Of a stretch of DNA of 64,000 bases, positions 1 through 7,723 are shown piece after piece. The position numbers and the translations under genes were made by a program. How positions within the stretch are numbered: the first letter of the stretch is position 1; every line of letters starts with the position of its first letter. Below the pieces are notes generated by a model that worked only from the letters and a program-made list of their open reading frames with translations, was not told the origin of the DNA and made no database searches. The DNA comes from Streptomyces tsukubensis (GTDB lineage: Bacteria; Actinomycetota; Actinomycetes; Streptomycetales; Streptomycetaceae): the NCBI RefSeq assembly GCF_003932715.1, contig NZ_CP020700.1, positions 5,788,501 through 5,852,500 on the forward strand. The letters run 5' to 3'.

Positions 1-872
1 TGCCCGCCGCCCTCGGCCGCCCAGTGCACGAACTTGTACGTCGCGTACGGGCAGAGCAGCACCAGGACCATGATCACGATTCCGGCCATCGCATCGGACA
101 GGGCACTGAGCCCGTCCGTGGGGTCGGTCTTGCCCATGGCGGAGACGCCGAGGAGGAACACGATCGTCATCAGCAGCTTGGAGACGATCAGGGAGCTGGT
201 GGCCTCGATCCAGCCCCTGCGCCAGCGGCGGGCGACTTCCCAGCCGCCGCCGGCCCCGGCGAACACCGCCAGGGTGACCAGGATGAGGATGCCGACCTTG
301 CGGGCGACCATGACGGCCCAGTAGAGGAAGGCGCCGATGGTGGCGCCGAGGGCGACGATCGCGGGGATGCCCCAGCCGAGCCCGTACATCGCCCCGTAGG
401 AATTGACCTTGATGACACGGCGGATCGCGTCATCGACGGAGCTGTTCGCCGCCTTGAACAACCCCGCGGACAGCGCGTCCACGATGGTGAGGGCGATGGT
501 GGTGCAGGCGATGGCGGCGAACGCGAAGAACACCCCGGCCACGGTGCCGGTCACAGCCTGGAACAGGGCCCGCTCGTCCCGCCGCCACGCCGCCCGGATG
601 AGCTGCAGACAGAAGGTGCCGACGATCATGACGAGCCCGATCGGGAGCAGCAGCTCGTAGTTCTCGCGGAACCAGGTCGCGTTCAGGTCGACGGCGGTGG
701 TCTTGTCCACGGCCTGCGCGGCGAGGTCGGCGGCGGCCTGGGCCATCTCGCCCATGGACTTGGCAATCCAGGCGCCGATGCCGTCCGTGATGGCCTGGCC
801 GGTCGAACTCGCCACACCGCCGACCGCGTCGCAGACCGTGTTCATCAGGGGCAGATCACAAGCTGAAGGCAT
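1..872 (-). CDS. TrbL/VirB6-like conjugal transfer membrane protein (3' end outside window)
   Basis: The gene starts at ATG 872, seven bases after a near-perfect AAAGGAGGTG ribosome site, and is still open at base 1, so only about 290 N-terminal residues are visible. The protein has a short soluble lead (MPSACDLPLMNTVCDAVGG), then about six hydrophobic segments in pairs separated by basic loops such as RAAWRRDER and ARRWRRGW. This is the layout of the polytopic channel components (TrbL/VirB6 type) of conjugative type IV secretion. The assignment rests on topology and on the downstream genes (a bitopic protein, a small membrane protein and an NlpC/P60 hydrolase), not on a catalytic motif. Confidence 0.7.
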   Translation of the reverse strand, partial: MPSACDLPLMNTVCDAVGGVASSTGQAITDGIGAWIAKSMGEMAQAAADLAAQAVDKTTAVDLNATWFRENYELLLPIGLVMIVGTFCLQLIRAAWRRDERALFQAVTGTVAGVFFAFAAIACTTIALTIVDALSAGLFKAANSSVDDAIRRVIKVNSYGAMYGLGWGIPAIVALGATIGAFLYWAVMVARKVGILILVTLAVFAGAGGGWEVARRWRRGWIEATSSLIVSKLLMTIVFLLGVSAMGKTDPTDGLSALSDAMAGIVIMVLVLLCPYATYKFVHWAAEGGG

Positions 873-890
873 GGTTCACCTCCTTTCGGT

Positions 891-1616
891 TCAGGGAGCG
901 GTGGTGGGCAGGACCGCCGCGAGACGGCACGCTTGGTCGGGGCGGCACTGGACGGCGAGCGTCGAGGAGCGGGGCTCGGCGCCGGCGCCCTTCTCGGAGC
1001 CGGTCCAGGCGATCGACTGACGTCCGGTGACCGTGACCGCGTAGATGTACGCGTCGGTGATCGCCCCCGGATCGGCGGCCAGCGCGGACTTGAACGCCTG
1101 CGGGAAGTGCCCCTCGCCGACCGTCGCGGTCGCGTACTGGGCCTGGTCGCCCATCCGCGACCACAGCACCGGATCCGGCACCAGGTCGGCGACCGAGGAC
1201 CAGTCCGCGTACTTCTTCTCCCGGGTCATCCACTTCTTCAGCCCGGCGACGTGCTCGGGCTGGGAGAGGCGGCGGGTGTCGTACGACCACAGGACCTTCG
1301 CGGCGGCCTTGGCGAACCCCACCGGATCGGACGTGCTCACGGGCGCCGCCACCTGGCCCCCTTTCGGGACCTTCACCAGGGCGGGAGCCGGCGGAGCCGA
1401 CTGCCGGGTCTCCGGCACCGACGCCGGGGCCGCCGTATCGCGGGTGTCCTCGCGGGTGAGGAAGGCGACCAGCCCGGCGAGGCCGGTCAGCAGCGCCAGC
1501 ACCACGGTCACGATCAGGGACCGGTGCAGCACCGACGACCCCGGGCCCGGCACCAGCGACCCCCTCGGAGGCCGGGGGCTGCGGTGGGAGGAAGGTTTCT
1601 TCTCGTGCGTGGGCAT
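891..1616 (-). CDS. Bitopic conjugation-associated protein
   Basis: A 241-residue protein. A Pro/Arg/Ser-rich cytoplasmic N-terminus of about 30 residues is followed by one membrane helix (roughly residues 33-53, SLIVTVVLALLTGLAGLVAF) and an extracytoplasmic domain. The start is ATG 1616, which overlaps the stop of the preceding gene as TGATG, so translation is probably coupled. The bitopic form resembles the TcpC/VirB8-like transfer proteins of Gram-positive conjugative elements. That is inferred from topology and position, as no diagnostic motif is visible. The next gene of the operon begins 18 bases past its stop. Confidence 0.6.
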   Translation of the reverse strand: MPTHEKKPSSHRSPRPPRGSLVPGPGSSVLHRSLIVTVVLALLTGLAGLVAFLTREDTRDTAAPASVPETRQSAPPAPALVKVPKGGQVAAPVSTSDPVGFAKAAAKVLWSYDTRRLSQPEHVAGLKKWMTREKKYADWSSVADLVPDPVLWSRMGDQAQYATATVGEGHFPQAFKSALAADPGAITDAYIYAVTVTGRQSIAWTGSEKGAGAEPRSSTLAVQCRPDQACRLAAVLPTTAP

Positions 1617-1927
1617 CAGTTGACCTGGGTGCCCATCGCGGAGAAGAAGCTGACGATGCCGTTCGCCGCGCCCAGCAGCAGGGCGCACCCGGCGGCGACG
1701 ACGGTGCCCTTCTTGCCGTTCGCCTCGGCCTGGTGACCGCCGGAGTGGTGGCCCCAGGCCCACACCAGCGCGGACACCGCGAGCGCGCCGACGACCGCGA
1801 TGATCCCGAAGAGGTTGATCGAGCTGATGACGTCCTTCAGGACGTCCAGGCCCGGGAGACCGCCGTCCGCGGGCTTGATACCGGGGTTGAAGGCCAGGAA
1901 CTGACCCGACTGGCTGATATTCACCAC
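1616..1927 (-). CDS. Small membrane protein of conjugative element (DUF6112-like)
   Basis: A 103-residue protein starting at GTG 1927, with CAGGAG about six bases upstream. Two hydrophobic helices (about residues 37-58 and 75-98) are separated by a short His/Gly-rich loop (GHHSGGHQAEANGKK). The pattern is that of the small pilin-like or channel-associated membrane proteins found beside VirB6-type genes in actinobacterial conjugative elements, usually labelled DUF6112. The family name is from memory of such clusters and was not tested. Its stop overlaps the start of the bitopic gene. Confidence 0.6.
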   Translation of the reverse strand: MVNISQSGQFLAFNPGIKPADGGLPGLDVLKDVISSINLFGIIAVVGALAVSALVWAWGHHSGGHQAEANGKKGTVVAAGCALLLGAANGIVSFFSAMGTQVN

Positions 1928-2006
1928 AGAACTCCTGTTTCAGGGCATACGAATGCCCGGGAGGAAGAGAAAGGAGAGAAAGAGGGGGGAGGGGGACGCG
2001 AGGGCG

Positions 2007-3110
2007 TCAGACGACGCGACGGACGGCGAGGATGTCCGGCCGCCACTCCGCGAGGGTGGCGATCTTCACGACGTCGCCGGTGCGCGGGGAGTGCAGGATC
2101 AGCCCAGAGCCGATGAACAGGCCGACGTGTTCGGGGACCTGGGCGGTGCCCCGGGTGAAGAGGAGGTCACCGGGCTTGATAGCCCCGACGCCGACCGGCT
2201 TGCCTTCCTTGACCTGTGTGTAGGTGGTCCGGGTCAGGGAGACGCCGCCGGCCTTGTAGGACATCTGCATCAGGGACGAGCAGTCGCACCGCCCCATCGG
2301 GTCCTGGCCCCGCGGATCGGCACAGGTGCCGCCCCACTGGTACGGGGTGCCCAGGGCGCCGAGTCCCCAGCGGATCGCCGTCTGCACCGACTTCGGCGCG
2401 TCGGTCGGGATCTCGTACCCCTTCGGCAGCACCCCGGCCGGGATAGGGCCGAACTCCGACCCGTCACCACCAGGACCACACCCGCCACCAGGGGCGGAGG
2501 CACCGGGGTCGGTGGTCTCGTCGCCGGTCAGGGTGGGGGCGATGGCCTTCTGCAGCGCGGTCGCCAGCGGCTCCCACTTCGCGTACGCGTCCGGGAAACC
2601 GGAGAGCTGCACCGCCTGGGCGGCCTGGGTCACGGTCATCGACTCCCAGCCCGAGACCTTGAGCAGCCCCTCGTAGAACTTGGTCGACGCGTACACCGGG
2701 TCCCGGACCTGCTCCGGGGTGCCCCAGCCCATCGACGGACGCTGCTGGAACAGCCCCAGCGAGTCCCGGTCCCCGTAGTCCAGGTTCCGCAGGCCCGACT
2801 CCTGGAGCGCGGTCGCCAGCGCGACGATCTGCCCCCGGACAGGGACCTTCATCGCCACCCCGGTGGCCTGGATCGTCCGCGCGTGCGGAATCTGCTCCTC
2901 CGGGTCCGGGAGACCGGTGACGGAAACGCCGCCGCCGTCCCCGCCGTTCAGGATCGACTCCACCTGCGCGGCGACCGCACCGCTGTCCACACCCTGTGTG
3001 TCGCAGGTGGCCTGGGCGTTGGTGGCTCCGACTAGGGCGACGGCGACCGGGGCGATCAGCAGCAGCGGGGCCAGCGCGACCCCGCCCGCGATCACCGCGA
3101 CCTTCTTCAC
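2007..3110 (-). CDS. Secreted NlpC/P60 peptidoglycan hydrolase of conjugation module
   Basis: A 367-residue secreted or membrane-anchored wall hydrolase. An N-terminal hydrophobic signal or anchor spans about residues 5-30. A lysozyme-like domain follows (about 84-190; ALQESGLRN with candidate Glu104, then DSLGLFQQRPSMGWG). After a Gly-rich linker the C-terminal NlpC/P60 domain (about 240-367) shows the nucleophile in RCDCSSL (Cys277) and the partner His in PEHVGLF (His328). Two-domain hydrolases like this open peptidoglycan for the transfer apparatus in Gram-positive conjugation. The start is GTG 3110, overlapping the end of a 16-codon upstream reading frame. Confidence 0.85.
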   Translation of the reverse strand: MKKVAVIAGGVALAPLLLIAPVAVALVGATNAQATCDTQGVDSGAVAAQVESILNGGDGGGVSVTGLPDPEEQIPHARTIQATGVAMKVPVRGQIVALATALQESGLRNLDYGDRDSLGLFQQRPSMGWGTPEQVRDPVYASTKFYEGLLKVSGWESMTVTQAAQAVQLSGFPDAYAKWEPLATALQKAIAPTLTGDETTDPGASAPGGGCGPGGDGSEFGPIPAGVLPKGYEIPTDAPKSVQTAIRWGLGALGTPYQWGGTCADPRGQDPMGRCDCSSLMQMSYKAGGVSLTRTTYTQVKEGKPVGVGAIKPGDLLFTRGTAQVPEHVGLFIGSGLILHSPRTGDVVKIATLAEWRPDILAVRRVV

Positions 3111-3157
3111 GACCGCCCCGCCGGGGAGGGCGAGGGGCGTATCTGGGCATGCCGCAT
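3107..3157 (-). CDS. Possible 16-residue leader ORF upstream of the NlpC/P60 gene
   Basis: A short frame, ATG 3157 to TGA 3107, reads MRHAQIRPSPSPAGRS. It has AAGGAG six bases upstream, a better ribosome site than the following hydrolase has on its own. Its TGA overlaps the hydrolase start (GTGA). The arrangement suggests translational coupling, or a spurious frame that happens to hold the true ribosome landing site. Confidence 0.35.
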   Translation of the reverse strand: MRHAQIRPSPSPAGRS

Positions 3158-3261
3158 GGACGGCTCCTTGCGTGTAGGCCGCCCGGCCCCGGCTTTCTCG
3201 TCGGAAAGGTCACCGGGAAACGGGCGGGTCAAAGAAGAAAGAGAAGAAGAGGGCGGGGAAG

Positions 3262-3290
3262 GTGCCCGGGAGCGGCTAACTCCCGGACAC
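3262..3290. repeat. Inverted repeat / hairpin
   Basis: Arms 3262-3272 and 3280-3290 (GTGCCCGGGAG / CTCCCGGACAC) pair over 11 bp with one mismatch around a 7-base loop. It lies just upstream of the minus-strand transfer genes. It could be an operator or a hairpin in the leader; there is no T-tract. Confidence 0.4.
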
Positions 3291-3516
3291 CCTGGCCCGT
3301 CATTCAGAAGCGGCAGCAAGCCGCCCTCGTAATCTCACCCGCCACACAGGAAAAGCCCCTCCGCGATAGAGCCGTGCCCTCGTCTCCTGGACGGGGCAGC
3401 ACGCAACAGCACAGGTCAACCGGCCCCAGGCCAGGGCCCGGAGCGGCGAACACAAGGGGGACTGTAGGAGGGAAATCCGGCCGCACCAAACGACCCCGGA
3501 ACCCCCGAACACGTCA

Positions 3517-3546
3517 TTGGGTACGGCCGGAAAAGACGACTACTGT
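3517..3546 (+). promoter_or_regulatory. Candidate sigma70-type promoter for the methyltransferase
   Basis: TTGGGT (3517-3522) and TACTGT (3541-3546) are separated by 18 bp and point to the methyltransferase start at 3651. The match is reasonable for a vegetative Streptomyces promoter but rests on hexamers only. Confidence 0.3.
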
Positions 3547-3650
3547 GCGCGGCACCGCTCACCCCGGACAGGGTTTTCGAGCGGGCAGCGCCCGCATGCG
3601 CTCATGAATCCAGCGGGCGTGCAGCCGTCTTTCCCGAAGGAGAAACCGCC

Positions 3651-4400
3651 GTGCCGTACACCCTGCACCGAGGCGACGCGCTCACCGTCCTGAAGACCCT
3701 GCCCGACGAGTCCGTCGACGCAGTGATCACCGACCCGCCGTACAACTCCGGCGGGCGGACATCCTCGGAGCGCACCGCCCGGACCGCGCGGGCGAAGTAC
3801 ACCAGCGGGGACGCCGGCCACGATCTGGCGAACTTCCCGGGCGAGAACCGCGACCAGCGCTCGTACCGGGCGTGGCTGACCGACCTGCTGACCGAGTCGT
3901 ACCGGGCGGCCCGCGAGCACGCGGTGGTGATGGTGTTCACGGACTGGAGGCAGGAGCCGACTACGTCGGACGCGCTGCAGATGGCGGGCTGGACCTGGTC
4001 CGGCACCATCCCGTGGATCAAGCCTGCGTCCCGGCCGAGGAAGGGTGGGCCGAAGCAGGATTCGGAGTTCATCCTCTGGGGTGTTAAGGGCACCCTCGAC
4101 AAGACCCGCGATCTCTACCTTCCGGGCCACTACGTCGCCTCCCAGCCCCGCAAGGGCCGGGTCCACATCACCCAGAAGCCGGTCGAGGTGATGCGCCAGC
4201 TCGTCCAGGTTGCCCGCCCCGGCGGAACCGTCCTCGACCCCTTCACCGGCTCCGGCTCCACCGGAGTCGCCGCGCTGAAGGAGGGCCGGAGCTTCATCGG
4301 AATCGAGCTGTCCGACCACTACGCCGAAGTCGCCGAGCAGCGCCTGCGCGAGGCCGTCCTCACCCGGGACGACGTCGACCTCGCCGGACCGGAGCAGTGA
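3651..4400 (+). CDS. Orphan N4/N6 DNA methyltransferase (beta-type)
   Basis: A 249-residue S-adenosylmethionine-dependent DNA amino-methyltransferase. The catalytic motif IV DPPY (residues 28-31) comes before the AdoMet-binding DPFTGSGS (196-203), the order of beta-class enzymes. HITQKP (172-177) is the conserved stretch preceding motif I. DPPY favours N6-adenine, though N4-cytosine enzymes of this class can also carry it. The start is GTG 3651 with AAGGAG upstream. No cognate restriction gene with a matching target domain is adjacent, so it may act as an element-borne protective or regulatory methylase. Its transcript faces the next gene across a 14-bp hairpin. Confidence 0.9.
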   Translation: MPYTLHRGDALTVLKTLPDESVDAVITDPPYNSGGRTSSERTARTARAKYTSGDAGHDLANFPGENRDQRSYRAWLTDLLTESYRAAREHAVVMVFTDWRQEPTTSDALQMAGWTWSGTIPWIKPASRPRKGGPKQDSEFILWGVKGTLDKTRDLYLPGHYVASQPRKGRVHITQKPVEVMRQLVQVARPGGTVLDPFTGSGSTGVAALKEGRSFIGIELSDHYAEVAEQRLREAVLTRDDVDLAGPEQ

Positions 4401-4436
4401 ACAGACCCGCGCCCCGGACTGGGGCGGAAACAAGAA

Positions 4437-4483
4437 GAGGGCGGTTGCCGAACCCGGTGCTCCGGGGCACGGCAACCGCCCTC
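4437..4483. terminator. Bidirectional hairpin terminator
   Basis: A perfect 14-bp inverted repeat, GAGGGCGGTTGCCG (4437-4450) and CGGCAACCGCCCTC (4470-4483), sits between the convergent methyltransferase and nuclease genes. It lacks a U-tract, as many Streptomyces terminators do. Confidence 0.75.
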
Positions 4484-4501
4484 ACCACGCCAGCGCCGGG
4501 G

Positions 4502-5440
4502 TCAGCCGGCCTCGACGCTCCGCCGGATCAGGTCCCCGGCCCGCTCCAGATCGGCGTGCGATCTGATCCGCACCTCCAGAGCCCCCGTGCCGTGGAATCC
4601 GATACCGCGGACGTCCCGGGTGAAGCCCTCAACCAGCTCCACCGAGTCCGGGTCCACCTTCAGCGTCACCACCAGCGTCCGCTTCCGGGGCTGCACCTTC
4701 ACCGACGCCACGTTCTTCATCCGCCGGTACCCGAAGTAGCACTGGAGGGCCTCCCGCTGCACCGAGCCCGACTCCGTCAGCACCGCGTCCAGGTCCGCGA
4801 ACAGGTCCTTCAGCTCCTGCGGCGCCGCGTCCAGGTGCTGCTGCGCCGTCTTGCCCCCACCAGAAGTCGGCACCTCCTCCACCGGGACGGTCGCTCCGGG
4901 GACTGCACGGGAACGGGGAACGACCGGAGTGCTGGACGAGCCGGTGAACGAGGCGACCAGCCGCAGCGTGACCACGTCCTCGAACACCCGGTACGCCACC
5001 AGGTCGATCCGGTGCCGGATCATCTCCAGCGCCACCACCGTGTGCGGCGTGAAATCCCCCGCCACGCACACGATCCGCGGACGGCTCCAGTCCACCGACC
5101 CCGCCGCCTCCGCCCCGAGACGGTCCCGCACCAGGCCCTCGAACTCCGCGTGGCTGTCGTTCAGCCACGCCAGATACGACAGCGCCTGCGTCACCACCTC
5201 TTTGTCCCGGGTCCGCTTGTACTCGACGATCACCGGCGCCCCGGTCTCGTCCAGCCCCAGCGAGTCGATCCGCCCCCGGTGCCGGCCCGTCTCGTACTCC
5301 GACGCCAGAAACCGGATCCCCAGCATCGCCTCCATGTTCCCCTCAATGAGCGACTGCAGCTCCCGCTCCAGCGCCACCGACGAACCCGACATCTCCACCG
5401 CACGCCCGCCATCCACACGGAACGCCCTCAGATCACCCAC
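4502..5440 (-). CDS. NucS/DUF91-like PD-(D/E)XK nuclease with C-terminal DUF5655-like domain
   Basis: A 312-residue two-domain protein. Residues 1-165 carry a PD-(D/E)XK core: Glu26 (LERELQ), Asp59 (GRIDSLGLD), then Glu73-Tyr-Lys75 (VIVEYKR), followed by QALSYLAWL. This is the spacing of the NucS/EndoMS and DUF91 nucleases. A Pro/Ser/Thr-rich linker (166-200) joins a C-terminal domain (about 205-312; FGYRRMKNVASVKVQPRKR) resembling DUF5655. The start is GTG 5440. Chromosomal NucS is a mismatch endonuclease in actinobacteria; this copy in an accessory block with an extra domain is probably not the housekeeping one. The exact substrate is unknown. Confidence 0.75.
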   Translation of the reverse strand: MGDLRAFRVDGGRAVEMSGSSVALERELQSLIEGNMEAMLGIRFLASEYETGRHRGRIDSLGLDETGAPVIVEYKRTRDKEVVTQALSYLAWLNDSHAEFEGLVRDRLGAEAAGSVDWSRPRIVCVAGDFTPHTVVALEMIRHRIDLVAYRVFEDVVTLRLVASFTGSSSTPVVPRSRAVPGATVPVEEVPTSGGGKTAQQHLDAAPQELKDLFADLDAVLTESGSVQREALQCYFGYRRMKNVASVKVQPRKRTLVVTLKVDPDSVELVEGFTRDVRGIGFHGTGALEVRIRSHADLERAGDLIRRSVEAG

Positions 5441-5584
5441 ACGAACCCCCAGCCCATCGGCAGATCGACTGGGCAGAGAATCCCCCGGGACCAGCGGATA
5501 TTCCGCCGATATGGAAACGTGACCAAGCAGGCAGCGCTGGCGGTGATGCCTACTGGCCTAGGGACGGGCTCTGGTGTCGTCACG

Positions 5585-6325
5585 TCACCCCTCGCCGTGG
5601 CCACCCTTGTCCACGAGATCCTCCAGAAGGATCGGACGCCGGGGCATTACTTTGAGCGTCTTCGGGGCAGGCTTGTTTATCACCTCGTGGATTTTGTGGT
5701 CGAGGTCTGCCCACATCGCAGGAATATCATCAGAGGCTGGTCCTGTAGGGAGGAAGGCGGCGGGGGTCTCCCCGTCCATGGTCTTGCAGGAACTTCTCAT
5801 GGCCGCGTCCAAAATCTGATCGGCCAGCTTCGACACATTGGCCGGTGACACCGCACCCAAGCAGAGCAGGGCATAACCGGCCTCCTCAGCCGCTTGGCCG
5901 ACCGCTTCAAACCTACGTCGGAGTTCACTGCTTGAAGAGCCTTGCTGCTTCGCTGCCCGAAATGCGAGGGCACCTGCAAGCCACATCTGAATGAACGCAC
6001 GGAACTTTTGGTAGGTCGCCAAGAAGTCAATGTGCTCAGGATGTGCAGCGAGAGCATACGGAGAAAACGGGCTCAGGTTCGCCTTGTATTGGAGCATGGA
6101 CAAGCGGTCGATATGGCCTCGATCGAAGAGTGTATGGCAGTTAGGGCAGAGGGCGATCATGTTCTCGAACTCATGTTGCCGTACCTCCTCCCAGCGCTGG
6201 ATGTGGGCAATTTCGAGAATGGGCACCCGACAGGTCGGTATGGCACAGCGATGGCCAGCTTCCACGCGAAGCCGACGGTCCAACTTACGAGGAACTGCAG
6301 GTCGGTTGGCAGGCATGTGCATCAT
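5585..6325 (-). CDS. HNH endonuclease
   Basis: A 246-residue protein. The N-terminal HNH fold has zinc ligands Cys27, Cys32 (HRCAIPTC), Cys60 and Cys63 (CPNC), and catalytic residues His41 (AHIQRW), Asn55 (ENMIALC) and His64. Residues 85-246 are helical and unassigned (FRAFIQMWLAGALAFRAAKQ). Base composition is clearly lower in GC than the flanking Streptomyces genes, which suggests recent acquisition. Starts at 6325, 6322 or 6316 are all possible because no strong ribosome site is visible. It lies in the same orientation as the neighbouring nuclease genes, but its target is unknown. Confidence 0.85.
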   Translation of the reverse strand: MMHMPANRPAVPRKLDRRLRVEAGHRCAIPTCRVPILEIAHIQRWEEVRQHEFENMIALCPNCHTLFDRGHIDRLSMLQYKANLSPFSPYALAAHPEHIDFLATYQKFRAFIQMWLAGALAFRAAKQQGSSSSELRRRFEAVGQAAEEAGYALLCLGAVSPANVSKLADQILDAAMRSSCKTMDGETPAAFLPTGPASDDIPAMWADLDHKIHEVINKPAPKTLKVMPRRPILLEDLVDKGGHGEG

Positions 6326-6427
6326 GCTAGATGAGGTGAGTTAAGCCTGAGAGGGTGCGCGCCATGCAGGGAAGGTGAAATTTGCCCGATTTCGGGAGGC
6401 TTTGAAATTTGTGAGCAGAGGGTGACC

Positions 6428-7417
6428 CTATTTCGGGAGTCGGTGCTTCTTTCTTTCCATTTCCTGCTTCACGTAAAAAGTCAGAAGGGTGAGGAGGCCA
6501 AAGTGTGAGATCAGTACACTGGATACAATCAGGGAGTCACCCATCCATTCCGGTGCGCTACCGTCATCTATGACGGGAACCCAGAGGTAGAGTGTGCAGG
6601 TAGTGATAAGCCAGTTACCTGTTTCCTTTGGTCGTCTTTTTGCTCGTAGCTCAAAGAAGATCGTCAGGGCTAGCCAGGAAATGAAAATGTAGAGGCCGCC
6701 GACGGTAAGGACGGGATTCAGTTCCGTGTAATTTCTTACGAATCGCACCTGATGGGGCCACTCGAACACCAGTAGGAAGGCAAGGAGAAGTAGCGGGGAA
6801 ACTTGAAATGACAATCGCGCAATCCGCTTTGCTGGCAGCTCGTGGCGAAGCAAGATTTCCGCCCAGCCCTCGAAGAGCGGATTCGGTGCCTTGTTAGGAT
6901 CAAGGCCGTCTAGTGCGCGAGAAATCGCCGCGAACGCTTCCTCTAACGTGAAATCTCGGAGCTTCATCCCGGTTGAGTCGATGTAACCCTCGATCTGGGC
7001 CGCAAAGTCAAGGATGGTGTCCGAGTTCAAGCGAGAAGTTGGAGGTATTATGATTCGCTTGACGGGGTTGGTCGTTTTATTGAGTTCCTCGGTTAGGTTA
7101 ACCCAGACAAGCGCCTTCGTGGTCACGTCATACACAATCCCCACGACTGGAATTCTACTTTCCTTCCAGTCCTCGTGGTGATCGTCAATCGGCAACGTGT
7201 AATCCTTGGCGCGCTTGTATTTATTGCCCGCCTTCACTTGAATGGCAAGAACGTGACCCGTCCGACGTCCCGACCTCGTAAGAAGTACATGTAGATCTTC
7301 GCCGTGATCGTTTCCGCCTTCGATCTCTTGGACAATGTGACCATGAGCTTCCAGCAGTGTCCGCACGGCGTTCACGCCAGCTCGCTCGATGATTCGGTTC
7401 TGCCTAACCCGTGCCAT
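6428..7417 (-). CDS. DUF4365 nuclease-like domain fused to four membrane helices
   Basis: A 329-residue protein. Residues 1-150 match a DUF4365/PD-(D/E)XK-type fold: GGNDHGEDLHVLL with Asp41, then HVLAIQVKAG with Gln60-Val-Lys62, and a later Trp84/IVYD strand. Residues 205-315 contain four hydrophobic segments (starting near 205, 236, 269 and 296). The C-terminus is basic and cytoplasmic (KQEMERKKHRLPK). The start is ATG 7417, just behind GGAGGGGGAGC. DUF4365 domains occur in restriction-like and defence contexts; a membrane-tethered version suggests an effector acting on incoming DNA or linked to the membrane. GC content is low for the region, a sign of transfer. Confidence 0.75.
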   Translation of the reverse strand: MARVRQNRIIERAGVNAVRTLLEAHGHIVQEIEGGNDHGEDLHVLLTRSGRRTGHVLAIQVKAGNKYKRAKDYTLPIDDHHEDWKESRIPVVGIVYDVTTKALVWVNLTEELNKTTNPVKRIIIPPTSRLNSDTILDFAAQIEGYIDSTGMKLRDFTLEEAFAAISRALDGLDPNKAPNPLFEGWAEILLRHELPAKRIARLSFQVSPLLLLAFLLVFEWPHQVRFVRNYTELNPVLTVGGLYIFISWLALTIFFELRAKRRPKETGNWLITTCTLYLWVPVIDDGSAPEWMGDSLIVSSVLISHFGLLTLLTFYVKQEMERKKHRLPK

Positions 7418-7723
7418 GCTCCCCCTCCGCTCGCTGTCACGATAACGAGGTTCTAGCCTTCCAGGCTCACCGATCCGCGAATCTGACTAGCGATATGGCG
7501 CACTGTCAGCGGACACGGTGACCGTGCAGACCACCTTGCCTTGAGTAAGCGGTGTCTGTGGAAAGGTTGTGCAGGCGAGCAACACACGGCGCACGCCTGC
7601 TACTGCGGCAACGGCGATACCTCCACCGTTATCCCAGCGCGCTGCCCGGAACGCACCTCAGATGACGCCGAGCCGCGTAGCAGCTCGCAGCTCGTGACCT
7701 CAGCCGCTCCCGGTCCTGACCGC
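7418..7723. other. Intergenic region, no gene seen
   Basis: This 306-bp gap separates the ATPase gene (ending 7724) from the DUF4365 gene start, both leftward. A plus-strand frame from TTG 7541 has no ribosome site and an unusual composition, and I do not support it. It probably holds the DUF4365 promoter, but I see no convincing hexamers. Confidence 0.4.

Larger units (their letters stand above)
3158..3650. other. Intergenic region between transfer module and methyltransferase
   Basis: This gap lies between the divergent hydrolase and methyltransferase genes. It holds an imperfect inverted repeat at 3262-3290 and a promoter-like pair at 3517-3546. Short reading frames on the minus strand here lack ribosome sites and normal composition. 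No other gene is supported. Confidence 0.5.
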
